A stretch of 64,000 nucleotides of DNA from Phoronis australis (Eukaryota > Phoronida > Phoronidae): NCBI GenBank assembly GCA_002633005.1, contig NMRA01000342.1, forward strand, positions 119,063 through 183,062, in the 5' to 3' direction. This document shows positions 1-11,500 of this stretch, piece after piece. A program made the position numbers and the translations under genes. The notes beneath the pieces were generated by a model that was not told where the DNA came from, did no database searches, and was given only the letters and a program-made list of their open reading frames with translations. Every line of letters starts with the position of its first letter. Positions within the stretch are counted from its first letter, which is position 1.

Positions 1-19
1 CCCCCCCCCCCCCCCCCCC
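1..19. repeat. Poly-C tract at window edge
   Basis: An uninterrupted run of 19 C directly abuts the LINE 3' end. The second LINE copy also sits next to a C-rich tract (about 4577-4604), so the two may share the same flanking or tail sequence. It could also be an assembly edge artefact. Confidence 0.8.
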
Positions 20-965
20 AACTTACTCTTAGTAGGATGTTGTCAGGCAAAAGTTATGGTTAACCAGTTTCTCCAGGTTGCATGGTATTCATCTAAATTA
101 CCATTATTTAATAAAATCCTTCTTTGAATATAAAATTCTCTTTCTAATATCATAAGGAACTGACAGAAACTGGGGATTATTTTTTACACCTGAATAGGTA
201 AATAAAATGCTTTAATTGCAAAAGTATCCAATTTAAAACTTTATTTTCATTACTTATGGGCATCCCAAAAAACATTGTTTTTTGTCAATAACCATATTTA
301 TACCTTTTACCAACAACACCCAAATGCGTAATTCTCCTATCAATATTTTTTATATTATTGCATTCGAAAAAGATGTGATCCACTGTTTCACTTTGTGAAT
401 GACAGAAAGTACATACATCAGAGTCCACCAGGTTAATTTTTCTAAGAAAAGAGTTGGTTACAAGTATTCTGTGTAATAGTTTAAACTGCAGTGTACATAA
501 CTTGAAATCATAAATAGTTTTAAAAGACAGTGAATATAATTTTTTCCAGTCATCACTTCGAAAGTTATAACCTTCTTTTTGAATTTTTTTTGGGCAATAG
601 GCAAAATGTTGTTGTGGCAGACACTTTCATATATTATTTTACATATTGATGTGCAGTTTAAAAAATTACGGATATTAAAAGGTATTATTGGTCCAAAAAT
701 CTTAATTAACTGCATTTGTAATGGTGTTCTCCTCAGAAACGACCTAATAGACTCAATCAGAGAACAATATTCCAAAAAGTTTGTAGATATGTTCGAGATC
801 TTTTTGAATTCAGTAAATGAGTAAAAACTGTTATTTTCATCAAGTAGGTCATTAATAAAAAGAACACCACCACTAGCATACTTGCTAAAGAAGATAGATT
901 TTCTGTCTATTAGTATTTCATCGTTATGCCATAAACTTGTTGAGAGTAAATCGTTCGCATCTTTA
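1..965 (-). mobile_element. LINE 3' end, copy 1 (reverse transcriptase C-terminus, broken)
   Basis: Read on the minus strand, the high end encodes a stretch typical of the C-terminal part of L1/Tx1-like LINE ORF2 proteins (LWHNDEILIDRKSIF, then GGVLFINDLLDENNSFYSF). After a frame change near 590 it continues as WKKLYSLSF and then a zinc-knuckle-like zf-RVT segment with CTFCHSQSETVDHIFFEC (about 363-425). The CxxC-x8-H-x4-C spacing is that of the RT-associated zinc-binding domain. Stops and a frameshift show that it is dead. The low-coordinate end is the element 3' end and abuts a run of 19 C at the window start. A second copy lies at 4604-5215. The clade assignment is inference; a LINE remnant is well supported. 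Confidence 0.75.
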
Positions 966-1243
966 TGGGGCTGTTTACTAATGAAAAAAAGACCAGTTAC
1001 TTAGAATTTTGTTCCAAAAAGGATTGATTAATTCAGTATGGTATTTAATAAAAACATTTCCAAAATTTATAATATTTGACAAACAAGGACTTAGTGTTTG
1101 ACCCTTCATTGCCTGCGGGCTAATCACCAGTGTGCAGTGCTGTATCCTCTCTAATCGACCATAGTTGGCTCCTTGGCGGTGGAGCTTTGCAGTTACATGT
1201 AATATGTATGGCAATGATTTCATCTCCATTGACAGTACTAAAC

Positions 1244-1372
1244 GATGAACGCTGCAAGTGCAAAAAGAACATGTGTGCTGGGAAACTGAGTTTGTGCTGC
1301 AATGCTGGGTCAAACTGTACAGAAATGTGCAGCTGTGACAACTGTAGTAACATCAGCAACACGACAGCATAA
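1244..1372 (+). pseudogene. Cysteine-rich (CXC-like) ORF tail, probable transposon protein fragment
   Basis: The frame from 1244 to a TAA at 1370-1372 encodes a dense cysteine pattern: ERCKCKKNMCAGKLSLCC, then NAGSNCTEMCSCDNCSN. Spaced C-K-C, C-C and C-x3-C-x-C-x2-C motifs resemble the CXC-type tails at the C-terminus of several invertebrate transposon and THAP-associated proteins. The frame is open upstream to 1130, but that part is not recognisable. The fragment is isolated among repeats, so a relic of a transposon ORF is the best reading. A small genuine cysteine-rich gene cannot be excluded. Confidence 0.35.
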
Positions 1373-2424
1373 CATTGGATAGCTCTTTGACAAGTCAACC
1401 CTTAATAGACCTCCAACCCCGTTATTTCCTTTTTTGTATTAAAAAGTTAATTTTATTTGTTGATTAAGTCATAGAAAGTACATACTTTGATCATTGTCAT
1501 GTATCTGTCTCATACTGCTTGATAAACGCTGTCAGAATAATCTATTATTTTCATGCAGTCTTTGTGCACATTCACAGAGATCTTCAACTGTATTGTTTTT
1601 GTACTATAACGTATTTCTGGTGTATTATGCAAATAAACTGTATTTTACACCATTAGTCAACGTTTTAGTCATTGGGGCACAAATTTTGCCCAGTCTCAAG
1701 TGTTTTGTGTGATTTTTGTTGCCTGACAACGCCAGAATAACTTCTTAGTAACATTCAGATTTAGTTTGCATTTTTGCCGCTAGGTGTCTCTTTACGTTTT
1801 TTAAATTTCACTGTTTACATTTAATTTACAATAGTAAAACATGTAATGTGAGTGTAATATTGTTCAATACAATGGCATTGATGGGGCCATATTACTTGTT
1901 TTACAAAAAAGTCACCAAAACTGTTGTTTTTGCAAATATAAGTTTACTAAGCTCTTTGGTGATTATTAGGTAACTTCAAACTCAAATTTCTCAAAAATGT
2001 GCAACTTTATATGTGGGAACTTTTTAGATTTTGAAAACATTCTAATGAATTAAAAAACACCAAAATAAAATTGTCCCCCTAAAGTACTCACAAAAACCAT
2101 TTTCTAGAGGCCCTACAAAATCTGGCCAACCGACTAACTTGGTTGAGTGCCTATTTGGGACTGTTTCATGCAATCGGCCACAGGGTCACCGTGAATGCGC
2201 CTTTTCGTGCTCATTCTCGTACTGGTCCACTCTATGTTTCAATCGGTGGTGAGAACATCCTTCTAATGAAACGTGTATGGTTGCCCAGTGCAACCAGCGT
2301 TCGGTGTCCCGCGGCCAGTGAAGCTGGGCCAGTAACTGATAAAAGTTAACTTGGCACCTGGGCCAATAAATTTTCATACTAACAGGCCCGGTGGGCCAGC
2401 ACATTTATTTGATGAAGTTCGAAC

Positions 2425-3012
2425 GCTGAATGCATGATAATCATTTATGTATGATGGATTATGTCTGACACAAATTCCAATTGTGTCAGTCATCAATCAG
2501 ATTTATGTTAGACATAAATAATTAAGTCTGTTATAAAATGGTTTACATCTCACATAATTGTCGAACAATATCGTACATAATTCATTAATGCCAACCATAA
2601 TTCTGCTTTTATCAGATATACATAAGATTAATATCCACCATTATAAGTCGTTACATTCTCCACGCCGTTTTTCTGCAAAATGTCAAGTGGGATGTGAACA
2701 AAACAATGCGTTAGAAGTTTATTCATTGATGAAAGGTTACTGAATCGGCTGAAATCACTGCGGGTTTAGTGAAAGAATGCATCGAGGCGATTCTCATTGG
2801 CTGATTTATGCCAGACATAAATACGATTTTTGTCAGATACAAATAGTATAATGGTGGATATTAATGTTATTTATGTATGATATAAATACAATTATGGTTG
2901 ACATTGATGAATCATATACGAATTATTCGAGAATTATGCCAAACATAATTATTTATGCCAGGTATAATTCCGATTTGTCTCACACGTTAATCAGAATTAT
3001 GCCGTAATGTGC
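2425..3012. mobile_element. AT-rich inverted-repeat element (MITE-like)
   Basis: The left half (about 2425-2646) and right half (about 2843-3012) are diverged reverse complements. The clearest match is the segment around 2624-2645 (ATTAATATCCACCATTATA) against 2846-2868. Both halves are also filled with short imperfect palindromes of the form TTATGTCNGACATAA. The loop (2647-2842) has no coding potential that I see. The architecture fits a miniature inverted-repeat transposon or fold-back element. Its exact ends and target duplication were not resolved. Confidence 0.55.
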
Positions 3013-3525
3013 CAGCCATAGACGTGACGTGTAGTCAATTACAAGCAAATGGCATACACAAAAACGAAAAAGGAGAAAGATAAACGTGGTTATATATAAG
3101 TTCTTTAATGCTGCCTCGTTCGTAACGAAAGTGATTTCTGGCCTTGAGTAACTGTAATAGATGCTTGAGACCTCGATCTACGCGAAAGAACCACGGAGTT
3201 CAAGTCAAATTTGTGGGCGTGTTATCAAGCAAAAATAAATCGTCATTTTATCCTAAGCCAAGCAATCATTTGAGAAGACCAGCCATCTGTGCAAGTTACC
3301 TAAATCAACCATTAGTCAATAGTATACCGTGGGTTAGTATGGCGCTTCAGTCTCCCAACAGGGGTGGTATAACTTGATGGGGGGTTGGGGAAACACTAGA
3401 TTACTGGAAAGAGTTGTAGCAAGGAGTGTAATAAAATAGGAGAGTTCACTTGTGAGTTCGCTGTTATCGCTACTACTAGCGCCGTCAAGTGGTGAATATG
3501 CAACGGTCAAATAGGAAGCGCGGGA

Positions 3526-3621
3526 ATGGGCAAAGGCGCATTTTGCTGTGCAATAAACTGCACTAATTCATCGATGAAAGCCCTAGGCGTGTCATTTTGT
3601 ACATTTCCTAAAGATCCATAA
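3526..3621 (+). pseudogene. THAP zinc-finger start, truncated
   Basis: The ATG at 3526 opens a 31-codon frame, MGKGAFCCAINC followed by SFCTFPKDP. This is the N-terminal half of a THAP DNA-binding domain: C-x4-C, then the FPKDP turn, although the usual following R/W-rich part is absent. A TAA at 3619-3621 stops it. The sequence just after contains GTAAGTG, a good 5' splice donor at about 3624, so this may be a first exon damaged by a one-base change. THAP domains occur in host regulators and in P-element and Kolobok-type transposases. The setting favours a transposon relic. Confidence 0.5.
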
Positions 3622-4603
3622 ATGTAAGTGTTTACTTGTCATTCAATAATATGATACACTCTTTCATTTTGTGTGTTCTGCTCACGGTTGAAAGACAAGT
3701 CGATCGCAGTCCCGGTGCCACGGCTGTCGTCTCACTCTGCAGTTTAGGCTACTGCACAGGCTACGCTCTGCCTTCTGCAGATACTTTGCTGTCCATGAAC
3801 GTCTACTAAAATTATATTTGAGGGAGCATGAGAATGGAATACGGTGTTGTGGTAGTGATCAATTGTCTTACTTTCTTCTTCTCACTTGTATTACACGTAC
3901 TGCAAAAACCAATTGTCTGCACTAGTAGCATGTAGTCTGGCGTATCCAATAGGGAACACATTCAAAATTGTTGGGTGGACATGAAACGCGCAGTGAGCTG
4001 GGAGGACTTTGTAATGAAAAGTTGGAAAACACCTAGGATGGTACTGTGACTTGATGGCCACCAGTCATTACAAGAAAAAGTCCTTGGAGTCATGCACAAA
4101 ACGCCTGAGAGCCAAATCTTATCACCACCTCAGCGCATGTTGTTAATGGTCAGGGGAGCAACCAAAATTTGTGGCGATGGGAGGGGCTCAACACTCATGT
4201 TGCATACCCCATTGGTTTTTACCTGTTTAGCGCTCCTCCCATGTACTCCCTGGGAGGAGGTCAACACCCATTTGGCACCCACCTGCTTTGCACTCCTCCC
4301 GTGTACCCCTTTGTTGGCACTTGGAAACAACTCCCCCTTGAACGCCCAGGAACAAAACACTAAAATTGTATTGTCCATGGAGGTATGAAATGTTATGAGG
4401 AACGGTAATTTGCATTTTTAAGACTAGACTCAAACATGAAGCAAAACCATAGTGATGGCTTTTGAGGAGAATGAAAGCAAATACACTTTTTATTAATATA
4501 CAGAACAGAAATACAGCCATGTAAGACAAAAATCAAGCCATTCTCACTCTAAACATACACGCCACACGCCCACACGCACCCACCCCCCCCCCATACCCAC
4601 CCA

Positions 4604-5215
4604 CTTTTAGTAGGATGTTGTTTGGCAAAAGTTATGGTTAACCAGTTTCTCCAGGTTGCATGGTATTCATCTAAATTACCGTTATTTGATAAACTAAAGT
4701 ATTCTATGTAATTGTCTAAACTGGAGTGTACATAACTTGAAATCATAAGTAGTTTTAAAAGACAACGAATATAATTATTTCCAGTCATCACTTCGAAAGT
4801 TATAACCTTCTTCTTGAAATATTTTTTGGCAAATGGGCAAAATTTTGTTCTGGCAGACAATTTCATATACCATTTTACATATTGACGTGCACTTTAAAAA
4901 GTACGGATATTAAAAGGTATTATTGGTCCATATATCTTAATTAACTGCATTTGTAGTGGTGTTCTCCTCAGAAACGACCTAATAGACTCAATCAGAGAAC
5001 AATATTCCAAAACGTTTGTAGATATATTCGAGATCTTTTTAAATTCAATAAATGAGTAAAAACTGTTATTTTCATCAAGTAGGTCATTAATAAAAAGAAC
5101 ACCAGCACTAGCATAGTTGCTAAAGAATATTTTCTGTCTATTAGTATTTCATTGTTATGCCATAAACTTGTTGAGAGTAAATCATTCGCATCTTTATCTG
5201 TTTTCTAATGAAGTT
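4604..5215 (-). mobile_element. LINE 3' end, copy 2 with internal deletion
   Basis: It is closely similar to the element at 1-965 over both ends: the terminal TTTTAGTAGGATGTTGT segment, and the RT C-terminal part from about 4690 to 5215. About 350 bp that include the zf-RVT knuckle are missing at about 4691-4696. The junction reads directly from the 3' terminal segment into the sequence near the YTEYL frame of copy 1. It is preceded by a CA/C-rich tract at 4550-4603. The two copies lie in the same orientation about 4.6 kb apart. Confidence 0.7.
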
Positions 5216-5414
5216 AATCGGGTAACATAGCATCGGCAAATAAATATTGGCACTAATTTCCGAAAGTTTCCAATACGGTAAAAAGCTTCTACATTATTTT
5301 TAAGAGAAATTATTTAACTAACACAATTTCATCAGTTGATTCTCACTCTGTCTCCTTTTCACCAGCAATAACGAGAACATGTCTCCTGCTATACTGTTGC
5401 TACTCATCACATTC

Positions 5415-5520
5415 TTATTGTAAGGCGACAATATAAGAATCATACTTTTGCTTCAAATCGGACAATTCTTGCCTTATCGCAGTTATTTCCTGGTCTTTTT
5501 CTTTCAACTTTTCTTGCAAA
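5415..5520 (-). pseudogene. Short coiled-coil terminal exon candidate
   Basis: On the minus strand an AG acceptor (AAACTTCAG) precedes a 106-nt open stretch ending in TAA at 5415-5417. It encodes LQEKLKEKDQEITAIRQEL and then SDLKQKYDSY, a heptad-patterned coiled coil of about 27 residues. Coiled coils of this kind often end THAP proteins, and THAP and cysteine-rich fragments lie nearby. Those fragments are on the opposite strand and no upstream minus-strand exon was found. The exon reading is weak. Confidence 0.25.
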
Positions 5521-6377
5521 CTGAAGTTTTAAACCCGGCCTGCAGAAAGTTCATTCAAATTTTGATCTAGCCAACTTTGTAACATATGCATTAGATTATA
5601 AGTGGATTTTGGTTTTCGTATTTTACTCGTTTTCAATCACACAGTAATTTTATTGCACGTCGAACGTCATTAAAGTATGAATTTATCAGTGCTTAACATG
5701 GTTGGAACTGCACCGCTAAATTAGTGTCGCTTGGGGCGCTAGTTTTTCGACCGATAACCATTGCGGCGAATGGCAAGATGGCGGAGTGAACTCTCATATC
5801 CTTCGTAGTACACTCCTTGGTTGCAGTAAAAATATTCTTGGAAAATTGCACGAGTTTCGAAATAAATGGGAACGCGGCAATTGTGTGAATGGAGCTTGAC
5901 TTTTTCGCTACAAAATGGAAGATGTTAATGCGTAGTCAATGAAATAGAAACTATTAAATGAAAAATGTAAAGAATGGACGGAAACATATGAATATTTAAG
6001 CATGTATAAGGAATACTTGCGTACGACTCTAAGTGAATCTTAGATGCATACACCTACATGTACATGTGAAACATTTGTTTGAAACATTTTCTTGAAAAAT
6101 TCATTCTTTATGCACATGGACATAGATACGCGCTGGACGGCAGTGTAAGCGATGAAACATAACGAATTGCTTCACGGTTTGTACAGCAATTTGGCCACGT
6201 TTTTGCTTCACAGCGATAATCAGTAACATTACTGTTGGATAGAATAGACTTCCTGCGGTTATTAACTTTGACTAGAGCATAAAAAACAACTAAATTCGTT
6301 GCGCTTTTGCGATTTCACATGAAATCGCCAGTTCTCGCAGTTTGTTGCCCATCGTTCGATGAAAATTAAGGTTGTAA

Positions 6378-7291
6378 AGGGAAATACAACCCTTTTCATG
6401 ACATTTTTAGCAAAAATAAGGTTGTTTGGTTATCCCAGACACATTTTTCATTTAATTACAGCTTTTCGTAATTTAATTAATTATTCGTCCTTTACTCCGG
6501 AAGTGACGTTTTGGGAGGCAAGAATTTCGCGCCAATTTCTTTTCATAAAGTGTGACTGTGATAGCTGGCGAGTCAGTCATTGCTATACCTCCGTTGTGCC
6601 AAGTTCGGTTGTCGTTTGCTTTTGTTTACGAGTCAGTAAACCTGTCACACTGATGCTGTATACCGGAATGTACTCATTATCACCCAGAGCCTGTAAGCAG
6701 CCCTGCTGCGATGTTGAGTAGACGGGGAGTGAATACAGGTCCCGTTCGACACCCAGTGAAGAGGACTGTTCGTCGTCCAATGAATAAATCGGTAAGCCAA
6801 ACTTTGATAAGTTTATTGAGGACTTGTCTAAAGTATTGGAGTTATTTAGAAGGTGCCTGGTGTGTAGCGAGGGAGTCACACGGCGGTGTGTAAGCAGTTT
6901 GTGTGCTCGAGTCACCATCCAGTGGGAGTGTGTCGCGGCCAGGACACTCGGGCAAGTGGGACAATTGTTCCTCTGTCCATGAGACGACAATGAGTACATC
7001 TTGGTACGCAGCTACAGGGTGGCATGTTGACTGACTCGTAAACAAAAGCAAACGACGACCGGTCTAATTACAGCAGAGGTAGAACAATGACTGACTCGCT
7101 GCAGCTCTAACAGTCAGACTATATGAAAAGAAATTGGCGCGAAATACTTGTCTCCCAAAACGTCACTTCCGGAGTAAAAGACGAGTAATTGTTTAAATTA
7201 CAAAAAGCTGTAATTAAATGAAAAATATGTCTGGGATCATCAACGAACCTTTTTTTGCTAAAAATGACATGAAAAAGGGTTGTCTTCGCCT
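6378..7291. mobile_element. DNA transposon remnant with about 262-bp terminal inverted repeats
   Basis: Bases 6378-6638 and 7026-7291 are near-perfect reverse complements, sharing for example CTCCGGAAGTGACGTTTTGG and TCGCGCCAATTTCTTTTCAT. The right end meets a TTAA at 7292-7295 and the left end meets the related TGTA, which would fit a TTAA target-site class such as Kolobok. The 387-bp centre encodes a plus-strand fragment, KFIEDLSKVLELFRRCLVCS followed by VTRRC and IQWECVA. It resembles the cysteine-rich segment (CxxC, then a W-rich strand) seen in THAP/Kolobok-type transposon proteins. The inverted repeats are directly visible; the family name is inference. Confidence 0.6.
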
Positions 7292-8395
7292 TTAAGTTTA
7301 TGTTAAGATTATGTTAAGACTTATCGACAAGACTAGAATGTATCTAGCCGGAAATTGACAATACTACAGCACTTACATTTTTAATCATTTATTGTTAAGC
7401 CCGTAGAACTTTTGTCTTAATAAAATCTGCCATTAATTAATAAAATTTAGCAAAAATAAGAAAGGTATGTTCATAACAAAACAACGGCATCAATAACATT
7501 GGCCAAAATTCGTTTCATGAAAATTATCAAGATATAATTTCCCAAACGCTGCTACAATTCTCTAAACAATCCTTTCTTTTTCGTATTATACAAAGTTTAA
7601 GTTTTTCCATAAAACCATAAAAGTTCTAATATCGATAGTCTCTCTTGCAAAAGCGGGTCATTCTCAAACAATTCTTAAAAGAATTTTAGAGACCATTTCA
7701 TAAACCATATGATATGAGAGTTTCATATGAATCCGAGCAGCCATTTCTGAAATATGACGTTCCATTTTCTAGGATCCGTGTGCGATTTAGACAAATTCTT
7801 GACCACCTGCCAAGTGGGATTTAGACCTTCCCCCGAGTAAAGTGTACTGAATACGACTGAGCTGTGGATGATTTAAAGAAAAAAATTCGTTTATTATGAT
7901 CACTGGCAGTTTTTCAAAATGAGACGTAAAGCGGCATTATATAATGCTTTCTGTCAAAAAGCAAGTGTTCATTTAGGCTGCGTAACGGTGTAATCTACTT
8001 CGAGGTAATTACAGGGGTTTAAAAGAATTGACAGTTCCTTATTCCTTCAGACCAAGCTCACAAAAGTTCAGGTAGTCACGGCGTCACTTAAAATTCTATT
8101 CGCCTGACCCGAAAAACTAACAGTCAGTTCTTTCGGGGCCCAGAGCCTCACTTTGGAACTAAGTAAGAAAAAAGATAAGACCTTAATCAAAACCTTTCTT
8201 GCCAGAAAGTACAGATTTATTGCCTCTTTTAGTTTGTTTTGTTACAATGTGTCTGTGATATTGTATTTTCTTGAGGAATTTTCTTTAAAATCGTGTCAAA
8301 GCTTGCTTCTTTATTTCAATTTACAAACTGTTGGACCACGAAAGCGTGTGTACTGTTTTTTGAAATGTAAATAATCTTGTATCGTTTTTTAATAG
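7292..8395. other. Non-coding stretch upstream of the first visible arrestin exon
   Basis: No coding exon is supported here. A segment at about 7680-7790 (TTTCATATGAATCCGAGCAG, GCCATTTCTGAAATATGACG) matches an interspersed repeat also present at 28470-28690 and 31495-31690. The exon at 8396 begins in phase 0, so an upstream arrestin N-domain exon must exist, but I did not find it here. Confidence 0.5.
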
Positions 8396-8575
8396 GATGC
8401 ATTAACGAGGCACGAGGAAGTTCAAATACCCGGATGCAGGAAGACCGGCAGCTTGTCTTGCATGTTAAGCGTGCCGCGACAAGGATACGTCCCAGGCGAG
8501 AGCATACGAGCGGAGGTGCAAATTGACAACAATTCTAATCTGAGCCTCAAGCGAGCATATCTCAAACTTCGTCAG
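8396..8575 (+). CDS. Alpha-arrestin exon A
   Basis: Sixty codons, phase 0 at both ends. It has a TTTTTTAATAG acceptor and a CAG|GTATGA donor. It encodes the linker and first strands of the arrestin C-domain (EVQIPGCRKTGSLSC, GYVPGESIRAEVQIDNNS). The following intron (8576-11638, 3063 bp) holds only a C/A-rich tract at about 10079-10105 and no gene that I can see. Confidence 0.87.
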
Positions 8576-11500
8576 GTATGAGCATGCGCAGACAGGGGTC
8601 CACAGTGGCGCGGCCATTCCTTCACTTCATTACAAACAGTTATAGCTCCTTCCTGAGGCTTCTTCGGTTGGTTGAGATATCATGTTTGTGTCTCTTTTGT
8701 TGAATTCTCCGGCCTGCTCACGCCAGTGGTTGTTTTGGACCTAATTTTAATTAAACGCAGAGGTCATTTCGTGGTTCACTGAAAGGAACAGTGCGGTAAT
8801 TTGCCTAACCGAAATAGTAAAACATCCCTTTAAATTCGACATGAGCTTTGGATTGTCTCGAAAATACCGTTTTTATGCATCCACGTGTGGTCGCGTATTC
8901 GAACCTTTGTGTCAAGTTTCACTGAAATCCGTCAACTGCTTCTCTAAATATCGCTAGGGAACGTTTTCCCCAAAACCCTCACCGCTCTGGCTGCCTCTGG
9001 GAGATTATGGGCAGCGCACCATAGGGGGCTATAGCACTAACCCAAATATTTCCGTGCTGCGCCACCCATAGAAGTGGGGCATATTAAAAATGGTATGCGC
9101 TGTTCTAGTGATGACCTATACATTTGCGCAAAATTTCATCAAGATCCAAAAAGTATTTTTGAGATATCGAGCGAACACCAGGAAAGAATGATGACAAGTA
9201 ATGACGTCAATGCGCAGTTACCATAGCAACTGGTGCTGTTTGAAAAAATTGGCACTTTTGTGGCGCAGAGTCCGTGCTCTTGAAATTTCTGTTGGAGGTG
9301 GGAACTGATATATATGCAGTCAATGAATCCTTTACTTTGGGTTGTAATATAATCGGCCATATGGCATTGATTTACGCTCAATTATTTGCATAATAATAGT
9401 GACTCAAACTTAAGACGGGTGCAAGTAATTGATTTGCATCAAGCTATTACAAGTCGAAATTCACGTTTAAGTTCCACTGGGATTGATTTTAAATCCAAAT
9501 TGTACAGGAGTGGTGACACTAAGGATACTTGAATAAACATTTCACCTGAATAACACTGAATAAGTGCAAGCAATCAAACAAGCATTCTCTTCAAGACCAA
9601 CTAAAGAGTCCGGATAATAACAATGGTACACTAATACGCCAGTTTACCTTGCTAAGCGCGTTACTTGACTTGAATACACACATTTTCTGCCTATTTTACA
9701 GTTCTACTCCGCTTTACTTGTCATGGGGCATAACTCTAAGTTCATGTATGAAAACTCGAAAATTCGATTAATTAGTGAACGTAGGAAATGTAAGAATTCA
9801 ATATTTTGCTGCCCCATTGATTAAATTGAAGACTTCGCAAATGTCATGTAAGGGTAAGCCTATGATTTAGGTGGCCAGACTGTCTCTTCCACGAGTCGCT
9901 CAGAAACTGCTAAACAAGTAAAGTGGTGGAAGTTGACGGCATTTCGTGAAAATAATATCTCGGAGTAGTGACTATTTACTTGAAAAGGATACTGAAGAAA
10001 TGAAGCCCACATACCAAAAGCAGAAATGTTGCTTGACCTTGATTTCGATGCCCGATAGTACAAGATAATATCTGCCCACCCACCCCCCCCCCAAAAAAAA
10101 ACAAACTCCTTCTTAAATTATACACATATAGGCTAAGTGAGGAACTGTGTTCATGAGTGTACGGCAGCTGTGTAACTTAGGCTATGTTCGAGTAACATTG
10201 CGTATTGAGCTTCTGGGGAGAGTAGCCGTCTATGTTACGATCAGGTGGCACCGAACAGTTTGTACAGGTTTTTGTGATTTTCGCGCTTCCACTCTCTTCT
10301 TCACTGTGTCAGTGAACAAAAACTCATTACGTGTAAATTTTCAGAGACTTTACACTTCTGCTTTAGAGAGATTTGATTAGTTTTTACAAATAGTTGCGTA
10401 GAACACCACCGAATTTCTGACTTGAGTCTTAACCCATTGTTATGAAGCAGGCAAGGTGGTACAGAAATTAGTATGACAATCAAGCCGATTCAGCTCCATC
10501 GATACCTGGCAACAAAACGTAGATTTCGTTTAAAATCACAAGTAAATGGGGAATACAACGATTGACAATTCGTTTAAGCCACCACCAGTACGTGAACACT
10601 GTGTTTTTGTTTGGGCACGGAATCTTTCCGATTATTACTTATTCGTGAAGAACAAAATTTTTTTACTATGGATATGGGTTTCGTTGGTCAAACGGTGCCG
10701 GAGTGGTTTGTGATGGTAACAGCTTGCGACTGTAATAATTCAAAGACGTATTTTCTTTGTATATTAAGAGCTAACTAACTGTATAAATGCTGATCTTGGT
10801 TGGACTTCATGAAAATGTGGCCGACCTTGCCAGGATTTTTATCGACAACTCACATCATACAATGGGCTCCAAAACTGAGCAAAGGTGGTTCTCAGAAAGA
10901 TAAGACGTTTTTGACAATCCTGAATGCGTTAGGAACTACATAATTGATGCCTTTTGGTGATGCAATCCATATCTTTCGAAAATGTTGGTTTTATCAGGAT
11001 TTACATCCCTAGTATGGAAAAGCACTTGAAATGATTTGTTTATTTTGAAAAAATTAAATATCCAATTCAGTCAACGACGCCGTGTACTTGTGTATCTCCA
11101 CTTTGTGTAGCCAGTTTAGTGGAAGCTGAAAATAAAGTCAAGTTCCAGACAGACTTCCCCATTAAGTTGTGACTTGACTTGCATGATAGATGTCGCTTCA
11201 GTGTTGCGTCTTTACTACCGACTAAAACTAGCGACAGTGCGATTATAAATGTATTGTAGTAACTTAGGCGACATCAACATGGCTAACCGTCTTTGCTAAG
11301 TTGTTCGACGTCATTTGTACAACCAATCATGAGTCCGAATATATAGGACGGTCTAGTCCCAGCTAAAGGTAGTCTATATTTCGAGACACGCACGTGTCAC
11401 TTCTTTTGCTTTGACATACCGCCGGGACTTTGAGTGACGGCTTAACTGGCCATTTTTAAAAAACCCATCATTCTTGACACATATTCGTTTCCAAGCCGCC

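Noticed and set aside
458-775. 105-codon minus-strand ORF as a host gene
   Set aside because: It is part of a frameshifted LINE ORF2 remnant that is repeated at 4549-4866.
6583-6999. 138-codon minus-strand ORF
   Set aside because: It spans the inverted-repeat arm and core of a transposon. The protein-like signal is on the plus strand in another frame.
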